DNA of 64,000 nucleotides from Tubulanus polymorphus (lineage: Eukaryota; Nemertea; Palaeonemertea; Tubulaniformes; Tubulanidae). A program made the position numbers and the translations under genes. The stretch spans positions 1,302,001-1,366,000 of the forward strand of contig NC_134031.1 of NCBI RefSeq assembly GCF_964204645.1, in the 5' to 3' direction. Below the pieces are notes generated by a model, which saw only the letters and a program-made list of their open reading frames with translations, was not told where the DNA came from and did no database searches. Shown in pieces: positions 43,621 to 56,582 of the stretch (within the stretch, counting starts at the first letter, position 1; each line of letters starts with the position of its first letter).

Positions 43621-46263
43621 TTGAGAGGGCGGGGGCGAGGGACGAATGAAATGAAAGAAAAAAAAAATGAAAAAACAAAAATAATATAGAAAAATAATGA
43701 AAAAAAATAAGATATAAAATATACCACACATTCATACGACACATAAAAACTCCATTCACTCCTCTTGCAAACACCGCGCACACAACTCCATCCACTCCGC
43801 TTGCACACAACTCCATCCACTCCGCTTGCACACACCGCACACACAACTCCATCCACCGCCACCGGCGCCACACCACCGCTCCGAAATACTCCGCGCCACA
43901 AGATCGCCAGGAAACACAGCAAAAGCTGAAGAGCTCGAGAAAACGCCATCTGATCGTGTCAAAGACTAGTACTCGATTGAACGATTGTGGAGAAATTTCG
44001 CCCAGAGCTACGATCAAATGCAAACCCAAATGTAGATATTTTATTGAACGGAATTGATTTTCAGTCCACGTCAGTTGAAAACCTGCTTTGATCGATGTTT
44101 TAATGTTTATTTTAAATACAAATTAGATTTACGACCTAGGGTTATTGATTAATATCTAATTGTGAGGGTTAGATAAATGGATCGTGGATGAATTTCCTGC
44201 TCGCATGCCACAGTTCTGTAAAATCTCAATCGTCTAGTGCTGCTTCTAGATACCGTGGCGAATACATAAACTAATCGATGTACTCTGCCCGTATTTGTAC
44301 ATAAGGCCTACAGCTTACTTATCTTGCTTAATTTACGTCGTTCGTGTCTTGTGCCGGTATCCTAAGACTATAAATCATATTGGATCCTTTTTCAGCGGTA
44401 GAGCTAGATAATTAAATGATAATTATCCGAACAGTAGATCTATTCTATCTTTTAAAAACTTTCTCCATGTCATAGTTAATAGTTCAAATATTCAAAATAC
44501 AAATTATGTTCAAATCCAGATTTCACATACAACAACTCGTTGGCCCACTGAAAGATAGCAGTGATACAATCATTGAGTAATAAATGTTAGAAAGAATTAG
44601 GTTATCCTCTCAGGGCCTGTTAATTGTACGTCACCGGTAATGGAAAAAGTAAGGCAAGCAGGAATTAAGGTATTCCTACCTTAGTCAGTAACCTGACTGT
44701 GGTTTAGTTTCACGATCGGATATTTTCACAAACCACATAAGCCCATCCAACTAAAAATAAGCTTACCACCAACGATTAGGTAACTAACTAGGCCTACCCA
44801 CATTATCCAACTACAAGCCTTGACGAGAAAAGAAGAATTAGCAATATAACCAAAATCGAAAAGGAAAATATCGAAAGTTCAGGATATCAAATTAACTTAA
44901 TTATGGCTGCTCAAATTCAACAACCACTAAAACCAATGCCTGAAAGAGGCTTGAAGCTCACACCACGAGGATAGATCTAGGCAAATATCCGAATTTCAAT
45001 TGCGGGGTACGGGTCGAATGAGAGAAACATCTCAGGGAAACATCTCAAATGACACTGCGCGTAGATTGTTCACGTCAGGAGTCATCAAACTCAAACTGTC
45101 CCATAAAAATGAGCACCTGAAGTCTACATCAAGGACAGGGTGGCCATTTTATCAGAATCTTGGGAAGAAATCCGTCGAGGAAGCGATGGATAAAGGCAAA
45201 TACATATGTTGTTTAAAAAAACATGTCTTGAACATTATTTCCATAATATTGAAAGTATGCCTAGTTACAATATTTCTCATTAATAAACCAAAACCGACCC
45301 TGAAAGATATATTCATTCTGCAAGGAGGTTGGTTTGCAAGTTAGGTGGTATACTATTGGAGGCTGTGGAATATGAATCACATTATGTTTCATTCAGTAGC
45401 CTATGTCGTAATACATTGACGCGATTTGTGTCATTTCACATGGTCACGGTCGAATGATCGTGTGTGGGTTTTATCTGAAGCAATTCACTATGACGCCAGT
45501 TCAATTGAGTCTGTTTACGCTCGTAACACAAACTTAAGTCCCGTATTATACGTACGGTCAGCCCTTTGTTTATGGGCCCTGGTTGTTAATTATCAAGAAG
45601 ATTTTTGATGACTGCGGTCATTCGTCTTAGACTGTTGTTTGGTCATTGTTCGGAAGGTTGACCAAATTTCATCTGGGTTTGCATGCAGACGTTTCGAATT
45701 TGTCTACCCAGGCTTTCTTAGCGTTTTGAATGCTTAATTGGTGGTTTCCTCAGCAGGACTTTAAGGCAAGGAGATTGTCGATGGAGTTTCTATGTTTTTG
45801 TATCTCTCGCTGCAAAAGTATCTCTTGTATCCTGGTTAGCCCAGCATGGGTGTTTCAGTCTGGGTTATTTTTATACATAGTAGGCCTACCCAGGATACGG
45901 GGGTCAAAACCCCCGTCAATAGACAGATTTTAATTCATAAAAATCCTTATTCAATTGAGTGGAGACGGGTTTTTAGATTACTTGCAGCGTGTACCACTCA
46001 TAATTTGAAAAACCCAAATTTCTATCTTTAATTTTGATACTGGATTAAACGGTGTCATCATGTAAATCTAGGAAAGTCCATATTAAGAATTTCCTTTCTT
46101 GTTTTCAGTCTTAAAATGATAGTATCTTTTTTTCCAAAGTATTTTAATGGCGTTAACATGTAAATGTTTGTTTATGGATAAGATTGGTAAGGGAAAAAAT
46201 TTATTTGAGCCTTTCTTTTCGAAAGACAGAGTACTCAAGCAAGCAACCAAAGCTAGCAAACAA
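43621..46263. other. Intergenic, no recognised gene
   Basis: 43640-43720 is an A-rich tract. 43745-43850 has short repeats of CACAACTCCATCCACTCCGC. A GCATGCCACAG motif, as in the receptor array, occurs at 44202. A 114-residue frame at 45000-45344 has no recognised domain. Nothing else could be supported. Confidence 0.4.
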
Positions 46264-46318
46264 GAAGCATTTGGCAACTGGCAACTAGCAACTGGCAATG
46301 TCGTCTCAGGGCTTCCAT
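46264..46318 (-). repeat. Right member of a long-range inverted repeat
   Basis: Reverse complement of the 31968-32022 repeat (GCAACTGGCAATGTCGTCTC then AGGGCTTCCAT), 222 bp before the EDEM3 start codon. Flanking bases show no obvious target duplication. Confidence 0.6.
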
Positions 46319-46539
46319 AGTATGTATTTGCTTAATTATATCACTTACATTTGTTCAATTTAAAAACAGGTTTTGTTTGAATCTTTTTAAATGGGATTCG
46401 AACCGAGAATCAGTTGAAGACGGCGCTGCGCCACGTTGAAAAATGGCCGCTCGTTGACAGTGACACTTCTCGCAAAATCCTCTTTCAATTCCCTCATTAG
46501 ACTAACAGCAGCGTGAGGCCCGCTACTGATCCCCTGATA

Positions 46540-49500
46540 ATGAACAGTAATCAGCTGCTAGTTCTGGTCATACTCGTGTTTTATTTCGATGCCGCAAACG
46601 CAATGAGTAAAACTGAAAAACGAGAAATGAAGTAAGAAAATTCATTTCCGGGTTTGGTTGGTAATGGTGGAATAAAAACTATTTTATTTCTACCATTTTT
46701 AATTCGTCGTTTAAAATGATTCTTTCAGAGCTAAAGTTTTGGAAAGTTTTTTTCACGCATATAACAGTTATATGGTAAGAGATTGTTTCAGGTTTTCTGT
46801 GTCATTTTCACAGATGCTCGTATCTGGAAGAAGAGGGCTGCTTAATATATAATAAACCTTGCATCATTGTTCAGATAATCCAGTATCCCAGGTATGGTTA
46901 ATGTGCAGATCCGCACATCTCCGCGTAAACGGTTCAATCAATTACATTAAATATGATTGTTTCAGATTCAAAATGTCATCAGCAATTCATACATTGCCAT
47001 CGGTTAATTTTGAATCTTCACTGGAAAGATTTTAGCGTGGATTCTGTCATTCAGTAGATTGCGTCAATCACGAGAGGTGCGGATCTGCACTTTTACCCCC
47101 AGGAACTTTGCCTGGGTTTTCGTTTTTACAGTATCTGGGATATTGGATGATCTAAGTTACTGTTCATCCCCGAACTTCAAATACGAGCCCCTGTGGTCCT
47201 CTGTCACTCGCTGAGATGTTCGCCTGTGGGTGATCTGTTGGATCTACCTCCTGTTCTAACCATGTTTTTTTTATTTGCTAGAAAAATGCGTATCCGGCTG
47301 ATGAACTGATGCCGTTGAGTTGTAAAGGTAGAGTTCGCGGTGTTGAACCGTCTAGAGGCGATGTAGATGACTCTTTAGGGAAGTACGTAAAAAGTTTGTT
47401 GTTTTTTAATCAATCCTTAATTCAAGCACTTTTTTCAGATGTGATTATCTATTAATTGTAGTTATTCTCTGACTCTGGTCGACACACTGGATACGTTAGC
47501 GGTATATATTATTTCAATCTCATCGACCCTGTATTTAAGGCCTATTTTCCTGTCTATTCAAACAATCGTTTGGTTCCGTTTTTGTAGGTTCTCGGCGAGA
47601 CTGAAGAGTTTGAGAAGGCTGTGAAACTCGTGATACGTGACGTGAGTTTTGATCGAGATATCGTCATATCGGTTTTCGAAGTGAACATTCGTATAATGGG
47701 GTAAGATTTACTATTAAAACAGGGTAAAAACTTATCAGGTTTCATGAATAACGCTGAAATTAGCGATTTTGCAGGCGATCTTACCGATTAGGGCAAATCA
47801 GCGAATTCGTGATATATTTTTCCCTGCAGAGAAAATCAGAGAATTCCAACACTTCTCTTGAAAATTAGGGAATATTTGATTTTGATTGTGACGCATGGAA
47901 CACCCTGAGTTTTGGATTCCCTGATCTGTAAGAATCTTTAGATTTAAGTTATGTCAAAGTTGCTGTCAAAGATGTAATTGTTGGTGATTGAAAGTAAAAC
48001 CTTGATATTTATGAATGTGTGTGTCACATATTTTCAGGGGTTTGCTAGGAGGACACACAATGGCTAAGTATCTACAGAAAAAAGATCTAGGAATGCAATG
48101 GTATAACGACGAACTGTTAACGATGGCTAAAGATTTAGGATACAGGTTGTTACCTGCTTTCAATACGAGTACAGGAATTCCATATCCGCGAGTGAGTACC
48201 GGTACATTCTCTCAATAATCACGGTGAAAACCTCGTGTAGAAATCACTTGAAATTTGTGTTCGATTCAGGTTAACTTGAAATACGGTTTAAATCAAGGAA
48301 CGTCTCGCACCGGTTCAGAAACGGATACCTGTACGGCGTGCGCTGGAACTATTATACTAGAGTTTGCAGCCCTCAGTAGAATGACTGGTGATCCAACATT
48401 TGAGGTAAGAGCCTTCAACCCTTTCACTGTGCATACACCGCAGTGCAGTGTATAAATTAGTGTTGGAATATGCTAGTACCCTGCATCGTGTATCCATTTT
48501 ATTAGTTATAAGTTGTTATCTATATTTAAAGATAAATATTAAAAGATAATAGTGAAATATTAGTTACTCATGATGATACACAGGACCCAGTTCCGCAGTT
48601 CTGAGTTAAATTTGACTAGATTTAAAACATTGAAAATGAACTTACTTTAACTCAAGAGTTAACTCTAACTCTCAACTGTGGAACCGGGTCCTGGGCTTCA
48701 AAATATTATTGGACACGCATTAGGTTTATTTGGATAGTCAGCACTGAAACGGTTATTAGAATATGTACAATCCTCGTCCATTGTATTAGATTTCAAATGT
48801 GTGAATTTAATTTCAGGCTAAGGCAAAGAAGGCGTTGAATTATTTATGGGAGCAGCGACATCGACAGAGTGATTTAGTCGGAACAGTTATCAATATTCAC
48901 AGTGGTGACTGGGTCCGTAGGGGTAAGGGCAGCAAAACTCTCTTCAATATCAATTTTGCAAAATGTTGTATATTTGGCTAAAAAAAATTGATACCTTGTT
49001 TCTCCGCTCTGCTGAGCTTAAATATTGACCTGGCCGGCCGTCTATCTACCCTATACATTACTTTTTTTTAAAATCGTGATCAATTTTACCATAACAGACC
49101 CGGCCGCTATAGAAATGAACTGTTTATAAATTTTATCATATTTTACAAAAATGACCCGGCCGCTGCGGAGAAACAAGGTATCATTTTTGTTTAGCCTTTC
49201 TACTATTTACGTTGTGTTGATTCAGAAAGTGGTGTCGGAGCCGGCATTGATTCATACTACGAATATCTACTGAAAGCTTATATTTTACTCGGAGATGAAA
49301 CTTATTTGGATCGTTTCAATAAAGTAAGCACCGGGTTTTCGAGAAACTGTCCAGGGTTCATCTAACTAATCAGGGAAATCATGGAAAATTAGAGACTTTC
49401 GACTCTTTTTCTTGAAAATGTGGGAAAAAAAGGGGATTTTAATTTTTGGTGCGTTTTTGCTGGTGATGAGTGACACTTGTAGGAACCTCTTGATAAGCAA

Positions 49501-52500
49501 CAGCCCTCACTGAGGATATCTTATAATTCAATCAGAGAATTTTTGGTCAGGGAAAATGAAGGAAATATCAGAGAATTTAAGATTCCTCGCTTTGTAAGAA
49601 TAAATCAGGGATTCAATGATGAAATGAATGTTGTAATTTCAGCATTATTCAGCAGTGATGAAATATATCAATCAAGGACCGTTGTTAGTCGACGTTCACA
49701 TGCATCGACCTACGATGAATTCACGTCATTTTATGGACGCTTTACTCGCGTTCTGGCCCGGGCTACAAGTTCTAAAAGGAGATCTGAAACCGGCGATCGA
49801 AATTCACGAAATGCTCTTTCAAATCACGCAACGCCACAATTTTCTACCAGAGGTAAGAAATTCCTTATTCAATTATCCTTCTATATAAATATAGTTCTCA
49901 ATTAGCTTTCAGTTAAACTAGTTCATTTCCGACGTTTTAAATCTTCCCCGATGAGTCAAATTTTAACCTAAAACTTTAGTTTCTGATCCTGCCTCGCAGC
50001 TAAATGAGTTGTATCTATGTTCTAGGCTTTTACAACAGATTTTCGTATTCACTGGGCTCATCATCCACTGCGTCCTGAATTTATTGAATCAACATATTTC
50101 TTGTATAAGGTACGTTTGAGTGTATGACCGTGTCTGTATGAGGTGTGGGGTTAATTTTAGATGTAAATGTAAAAGGTTTTATGAATGATCATTGTGAGTG
50201 TTTTTTGTTTGTTTTGAATTTGCAGGCGACAGGAGACAACTATTATTTGAACGTAGGTAAAACAGTAATTGAGAATCTGAACGCGTACGCACGTGTCGAC
50301 TGTGGATTCGCCGCTATCAAAGATGTTTCCACTTTACAGCGTGAAGATCAGTAAGTACATGTACTTGTATTCAACATCAATTTACCATCACACTTATTTT
50401 CTAAAGAGAAATGATGATTGATGAATCATTCCGCATGCAATGATGATACCGAATTACAAAGTTTATGTATTTGACAATTTCGAAATTTTCATCTAAATCC
50501 CATCTACAGTGTTTACTGTTTCGGTGAAGATAAAAATTGAGAAACTGTCAGATGAATAAACTTTGAAATATCAACATTGTGGGATTGTTCGTTATCTTCA
50601 TCATTGAGAATGATGCATCTATGAATCTGACATCAATAAAAGATAAATTCTGTGCGTTTATTTTGTATAGAATGGATTCGTACGTGATGGCTGAAACGTT
50701 TAAATATCTGTATCTACTGTTCACAGAGAAAGAGGATTTATTTATAAATGTTGATGATTACGTTTTCACGACCGAAGCTCATTTATTACCTCTGACACTC
50801 GCCATACACAACTTTACCTCCAATTATACGGTAAGATTTCCATATTCACAATGAGTCAAACCCTCGAAATTTTCTATTCATCTACCGGTACCTGGTAGTT
50901 GATTTAACTGCTGCTACATTATTAGGGTGGTTACTTATTTTTCAGGGCCCAATTATATGATGAATTCTTACCAAAGTTTATCATGAACGTGTTCAAAATT
51001 AGATCACAGTAATTTCTACCGGTAGTTCATTTTCAATTAGACCACTATTTTTGATAACTGCTCCCAAAAAGAGATTAATGATCTGATTTCAAGTCAATTC
51101 TGATTTATGGTAGTTCAGATATGTGCGATTATCCACCTAAAAGGCATTGATCCTAACTGGCAGATCATGATTGACTCGACCCTGTTAAACTCTACGTGTT
51201 GAAGTCTATATGATTGTCTGTTTTATTTGAAGGATGGAGAAGATGATCAAAGTATTCACGGTCGTTCGTGTCCCGTGACGACTACTGACTTCCCGAACAA
51301 TCTGAACTTTGCTCAAACTATTCGATCGCCGTTGAAGAATTTTGTTGAAAATGTCTGCCCAAAAGCGAGATCGTAAGTACTGGCTGTGAAACTCAAATAC
51401 ATGTTCATCAAACACCATTAAACTACAACGCTCAGTTCCACAGTTCAGGATCCAGTTATACAGTTGTGGATCCAGGCCCATAGTTGTGGATCCAGTTCCA
51501 CAGTTCTGGATCCAGTTCTACAGTTGTGGATCCAGGCCCACAGTTGTGGATCCAGTTCTACAGTTCCAGGATCCAGAACTCCACTGTATGAGTTCACATT
51601 CATTATTGTAACCTAAGAGTTGAATATTAAGCCTGAGAACTGTGAAACTGGATCGAGTTAGAAAGAACAGATGTACCCGGTCAGGTTCGAGAGGAGAGTT
51701 GATCTGGTCAGGATGAGGGGGACGTGTAAACCTCAACTGCCGCAGTAGCAAGGATTGAATTACAGATTTCGTTGATATATTGATTTACAGAAATGAGCCG
51801 TATGAATCTTACATACATCATTCAGAGGACTCACGTTTTACGGTTAAAACATTCAGTGAATATACTCCACAACCACCACCTCAACAACAACAACGACAGC
51901 AACAACAACAACCAAACTCTGAAGAATTAAAGTAATTAACAAAACACATATACATACACCTAACCCTTCTAGTAAATAGATACACGTTACATGTAGAGAC
52001 AAGGGTTACGTTGTACATGAACATGTGAGTAACATGTACATGTCAGGTTTTTAGTCACATTGTGAACCAGATTGTACACCTAGTATTTGTTAATGGTGCA
52101 GTAGGGAAGTGATAGGAGGTAGTAGAGATGTGTTTGGTGGAGGGAGGCAGAGAGGTTTTTGGTTGAGGGAGGTAGAGATGTGTTTGGTGGAGGGAGGCAG
52201 AGAGGTTTTTGGTTGAGGGAGGTAGAGATGTGTTTGGTGGAGGGAGGTAGAGAGGTTTTTGGTGGAGGGAGGTAGAGATGTATTTGGTGGAGGGAGGCAG
52301 AGAGGTATTTGGTTGAAGGAGGTAGAGAGGTGTTTATATTTGGTGAAGGGACCTCTCCTCATGCACAGCGTCTATAGATATGAACACATCATATTTTAAA
52401 CCATGTACGATTTTTGCACACTATTTTCAGTATACGGAAGGTAACGTTACGATTATTACAGATATTCAACAAATATCACTTGCATACAACGCATTATACA

Positions 52501-55500
52501 GAGAACATGAATCAAATTCATTTCATAAATATATTCATTTCTCTATTATTCAGTAATAGCCAGGTGCATGTATAAATCATTATACCGTAGACTCATAAAC
52601 AAGTGTCATGAATTTGAGGATAATTTGAATTTCAAATTATTGATGTTGATTTTATTATGGTTTAATACGAAGGTCATGCGGTGTATTATTGATCGAAGTA
52701 TGATATATATTTGATATAATTAATTTTAGCCCGCGCCCAAAACGAATGAGAGCCCACGATTTCATCGCTGGAAATAAGGAACAACTGGAGTTGCTTCGTA
52801 AAATGGGAATTCGATTGGCGACGATGCCGGACGGAAGAGTTCAACTGATACACACCGCATCAGAGGTAAAAACCTTCAATCTAAAAAAGACTTCTTTATT
52901 CGATTTTTTAAACTGTAATGAATGATGAATCGTTGTTGTTTGATTCAGGCTGCGACACCTGAAGATGCCGAAGATGGAATGGCTTTCATGCAAGAAATGA
53001 TCGAGTTGTCAAAAATGCAGCCAGCAACTCCAGGTCAGCATTTAATTACTGTCTATACCAGCCAGCCGGTTTTATAGGCTAATCTAAGAGTTTATTCAAT
53101 TGACTTAGAATCCTGTGTGTTAAAGTTAAAACTATTTCATAAAACTAGCCCCTGTAAAATCTTCTACAGTGTTTTCAATAAGAAATTAACAAGCCAGGTC
53201 CCTTTGAAAAACAGCAGGGTCCCATAATATATCACAGTCCCTGAAACGAAAGCTGATTTGAAAAAACAGGCGGGTCCTTTACAAACGACAGACGGGTCTG
53301 GGACCTGGGACCTGGCTCTTTTTGAAAACACTGTTCTATGAATTGTTTGTCTATTTGAATTTGAACGTTGTTATAAATATTGTATTTATTAGAAGCGAAT
53401 GAACCGAGGATAGTTCAACTGATTTCACAGCCGTATTTCGGAGCGATAGTTTTACAAGCGGGTCCGGCGCAATTCGGATACGAGCTCAAGAATGGATTGG
53501 GTGTAAGTTGAGAAATCGCAAAATATATTTCTTAATAGCTGCCTCTCCCAACAGAGGAAAAATGATATGAGTGATATTTGGTCGAAGAATAATGAGATAT
53601 GTCTTACAACTTAGATAATAAGATTAAAAGCCACTGTTCAGTCAACCCCGACATACCGCCCTCCCATTTACCCCCACCCCCACCTGGTGGTATATCCGGG
53701 GTTGACTGTATATAAATTTGAAAAATTGAAAACGAAATTTATTTATCAAGAATTAACAGCAAAATCTAAATGAGACAATGTTTTGGTTTCTCTAGAGACT
53801 ATCGTCAGGCGTGTCATTGTGTCAGTAGGCTCTCCCATGACTTGTTTTATTATGTTATTGACAGGTTGAAGCTCAGATAATCGTCGCTGATCCGTACAAC
53901 GCCTGTGATAAACTCGCTAACGTTAATCAGGTGTTCGGTAAAATAGTCGTAGTCGAACGAGGGTCGTGTTTATTTGTGGATAAAGCGAGGAGGATTCAAG
54001 CTGCTGGTGGTGTAGCTGGAGTTGTTATAGGTCAGTTTACTCTTGAGAGCAGTATATATCTAGAACAGGGTGGAAATCGAGGAAAAGTCAGGAGATTTTC
54101 TACATATTCAGGATTAAGTAGTCAGAGGGTTTTGTAGAAAAGCTAAAAATTGGGGATAAGTCTGGGAAATTTGTTTAGATTGATAGATCGTGCGTAAATC
54201 AAACAGTTTCCATCTATGTCTTACGTATTTGACTGTGTTAATTGATTGGATTCTTAGCAGATTAAGTCATGGAAAACAACTTGTGCATGTCAGGGAATAG
54301 TCGGGGAAACGTTAGGGGAAAAGCAAGTCAAATAAAAGTGACTTGGGCCCAGTTTCACAAAAAAGTTAAACTCAAATTTTTGGTGTACCGGTAATTGCCA
54401 TTGGTTACTTCATGTTTTCAATGAGGACAACAATTCAAACTTAACCATTTTAGGCTTAAATTTTTTCGTGAAACCGGCCCCAGAACTCTGTAGAAGCCTG
54501 AGATAATGTTGCACGTATCACGGGTTGCTTTTCATGTTGTTATTACAGATAATAACAAAGGAACCAGTAGTTCTACGTCTCTTTACTTTGCGATGTCTGG
54601 CGATGGTAAAATGGACGTTACTATTCCGATGGTTTTCCTGTTTGAGTTGGACGGAGCTCAGCTTCTCGAAGCGATCAGTTCATATCCGAATCTCCAAGTG
54701 CGAGTAGCTTTCAAAGCCAAAGAACAAGGTACTGAATGTACGAAAAATAGAGGCCCAAGTTTCCGTTTTGTAATTCATACTCGGATTATAACTATTTCTT
54801 GTTATTTCAGAATTAGTCATGACAAATCTTCTACAAAAATCTGATAATCAGAGACGAGTATCCGAAAGTTCTTCCAGTCGAGCCGAACAGGTCGATTCAG
54901 TCGATTCAGCCGATGATGCGGGTATTAAGTCGACGACTAGCGTTTCGTCACAAACCGAACAAACCGTCAGTAAAGACGGTTCGCTGATCGAAAGTCGAAC
55001 GACGATCAGCGTTAATAATATGAAAATTAAACTGCGAGGAATCAATCGATTGAAATGGAAAGAATCGACGTCGTTGAGAGAACCGTCCGTCGAAGTGATT
55101 CGTGAAAACGGCAACGGTATTCACAACGCGTTCTTCAATATCGGACACCTTCGCGAGAAACACGGCAATAAACTCGATTTTAACACTTTCGCCGATGAAT
55201 TGTTGAATTTGTTGCAGACGTCCGTCGATGAATTGAACGATCGACCGGAAACTTTAAAATCGATTCGGGTAATGTTAGAAAACGCGCATAATCTCGGACA
55301 GTTAGGTTTAGACGGTCGAGAACCGTCGCTGACCGACGAGGTGGAAGAAGCGCCGCCTAGTGGCGTGGAGCAGCAGCACTACGCGACGGAGAAAGAGTTG
55401 CACGAAGATCAGGAAGTTCGACCGTCCGACGGCGGTCCGTGGATACGCGAGAGTCCCGATAAAATGAACTTACAACGCGGGGATTTTATGCTGCAAGATG

Positions 55501-55862
55501 GAGTCGTATATGTTCCTAAAGACTCGCATTCCGTGGATCAGAATCCGTCTGCTGAATCGACGCAGCAGAATCCATCTGCTGAATCGACGCAGCAGAATCC
55601 GTCTGCTGAATCAACGCAGCAGACTCCGTCTGTTGAATCGACGCAGCAGAATCCGTCTGCTGAATCGACGCAGCAGAATCCGTCATCGAAACAGACTAGT
55701 CATAGTTCTCATAGCGATAGTATATTAGAAGCTAGCGATAGGACTCATTTACAGCAAACTACTGAACACACTTCCAGCCAAACTAGTGACTCATCCAAGC
55801 CCAGTATACCAGCTGCTTCGGACAGTGAACCTGATCATGATAGAAACAAAGATGAACTTTGA
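46540..55862 (+). CDS. EDEM3: ER degradation-enhancing alpha-mannosidase-like protein 3
   Basis: Trims mannose from misfolded glycoproteins for ER-associated degradation. Twenty-one exons: 46540-46631, 46729-46774, 47282-47382, 47462-47501, 47588-47700, 48038-48191, 48270-48404, 48817-48922, 49226-49323, 49643-49852, 50026-50109, 50226-50350, 50671-50830, 51233-51372, 51791-51931, 52730-52865, 52949-53033, 53393-53502, 53865-54030, 54549-54728, 54811-55862. Total 1157 residues against 932 in human. Signal peptide 1-21; GH47 domain to about residue 490 ([49 protein letters not shown]); a polyQ stretch in exon 15; protease-associated domain at about 655-807. Exon 21 encodes a long acidic Ser/Gln tail with NPSAESTQ repeats, ending in KDEL for ER retention. 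Confidence 0.96.
48581..48695. mobile_element. MITE of the CAGTTCCACAGTT family, EDEM3 intron 7
   Basis: Inverted ends CAGGACCCAGTTCCGCAGTT and, from the other side, CAGGACCCGGTTCCACAGTT. The middle has inverted TTAACTC motifs. Best preserved member of its family here. Confidence 0.75.
48983..49187. mobile_element. MITE with GATACCTTGTTTCTCCGC ends, EDEM3 intron 8
   Basis: About 205 bp with inverted ends GATACCTTGTTTCTCCGC / GCGGAGAAACAAGGTATC. The interior has CCGGCCG and AACAGACCCGGCCGCTATAG. It is the complete form of the repeat found degraded at 30025 and 33050. Confidence 0.75.
51433..51600. repeat. Tandem amplification of the CAGTTCCACAG motif, EDEM3 intron 14
   Basis: Six or so units reading CAGTTNTACAGTTGTGGATC CAG with GGCCCA variants. 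It looks like local expansion of the end of a CAGTTCCACAGTT-type MITE. Confidence 0.65.
52100..52350. repeat. Purine-rich minisatellite, EDEM3 intron 15
   Basis: About five units of 54 bp made of two 27 bp halves, GGAGGGAGGTAGAGATGTGT and GGAGGGAGGCAGAGAGGTTT each followed by TTGG. A proline-rich frame on the other strand is an artefact of the repeat. Confidence 0.85.
53755..53830 (-). mobile_element. Decayed hammerhead-bearing Penelope-type terminus, EDEM3 intron 18
   Basis: On the - strand: ACACGCCTGACGATAGTCTC, then TAGAGAAACC. CTGACGA and GAAAC are present but helix II no longer pairs properly and GTC is lost. Related to the copy at 25898. Confidence 0.45.
54348..54487. mobile_element. 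MITE with GGGCCCAGTTTCACAAAAAA ends, EDEM3 intron 19
   Basis: Left end GGGCCCAGTTTCACAAAAAA, right end (inverted) GGGGCCGGTTTCACGAAAAAA. AAGTTAAACTC / GCTTAAATT parts also pair. Similar termini to the other CAGTTNCACA elements but a different interior. Confidence 0.65.
55544..55694 (+). repeat. 27-bp coding repeat in EDEM3 exon 21
   Basis: Five full units and one partial unit of CAGAATCCGTCTGCTGAATC GACGCAG, encoding QNPSAESTQ. Third-position and minor coding differences exist between units (one reads QTPSVESTQ). It sits in the disordered tail before the KDEL and is a likely length polymorphism. Confidence 0.85.
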
Positions 55863-55924
55863 GTTGAATGATAAACATATCCGACAAGAATAAAACTATC
55901 GTACTTAATCAGAGTCACATTAAC

Positions 55925-56056
55925 CCGGGCCCAGTTGCACAGACAATTCGTTCCCCTCCGTACTTAGGTCTGAAAGTGGTCTCATATCTAATCATGAGTT
56001 GTTAGATTAGCTATTGAACTTATGGTCTTAAATGTCAGGCTTCACTGTGCAACTGG
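55925..56056. mobile_element. MITE with GGGCCCAGTTGCACAG ends, 3' of EDEM3
   Basis: Inverted ends CCGGGCCCAGTTGCACAG and CTGTGCAACTGGTCCCAGGG. The interior pairs partly around GTCTGAAAGTGGTCTCATAT. A related element with GAGTCCAGTTGCATAAG ends is at 56478-56582. A likely EDEM3 poly(A) signal, AATAAA, is at 55889. 56057-56477 has no gene. Confidence 0.65.
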
Positions 56057-56477
56057 TCCCAGGGTTTAAATATCAGGATACTGGTTAACATATTATGAAG
56101 TAATTAGTTCAATAATTTCATGGCCTTGATCTCGAAAATATTTACAAATCAAATCTGAAATTAATGATGTTAAGTCTCTAGAATTAAAGCCAGTATCACT
56201 CAGTTGCTTATTAAGTAAATACGATATGTTTGTTTATAGACAATGTGCTTTAGATTGCTGTCTTGATTACGAAGGCCGAACGGCAACGTCACAGCTCACT
56301 ATTTGACTTGTAGCAAATTTTGAAAATTATTTTAGTAATCATTTATTGATATCAATCGTAAAGCCAGTATTAATTACGTATATACATGGCAGGAGGGCTA
56401 CACGGTAGCAGTGTCAGTCTAGTTTCCCAGATATTACAGCCGTCTTCTCAAGTGAAAAATGAAATTAAGAACTCTGA

Positions 56478-56582
56478 GTCCAGTTGCATAAGCCAAAAGT
56501 GGTCTTAAATCTTAAGTTTTTGATTGGCTTTGGTCTTAGGCTGGTCTTAGATGTAAGCCATGACTTAGCAACTGATCCCTGA
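56478..56582. mobile_element. MITE related to the 55925 element
   Basis: Ends GAGTCCAGTTGCATAAGCCA and, inverted, CAGGGATCAGTTGCTAAG. The interior repeats TGGTCTTA motifs. Confidence 0.5.

Noticed and set aside
43475-44029. 184-residue minus-strand frame next to the foldback element
   Set aside because: Composed of the foldback arm, an A-rich tract and CACAACTCCATC repeats; low complexity, no domain.
52090-52362. 90-residue Ser/Pro/Thr-rich minus-strand frame
   Set aside because: Reading of the purine-rich minisatellite in EDEM3 intron 15.
55498-55728. Arg-rich repeat frame inside EDEM3 exon 21
   Set aside because: Alternative frame of the NPSAESTQ coding repeat.
56395-56460. Another hammerhead on the - strand (CTTGAGAAGACGG ... 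GGGAAAC)
   Set aside because: CTGANGA is not matched and helix II is not formed; too degenerate to call.
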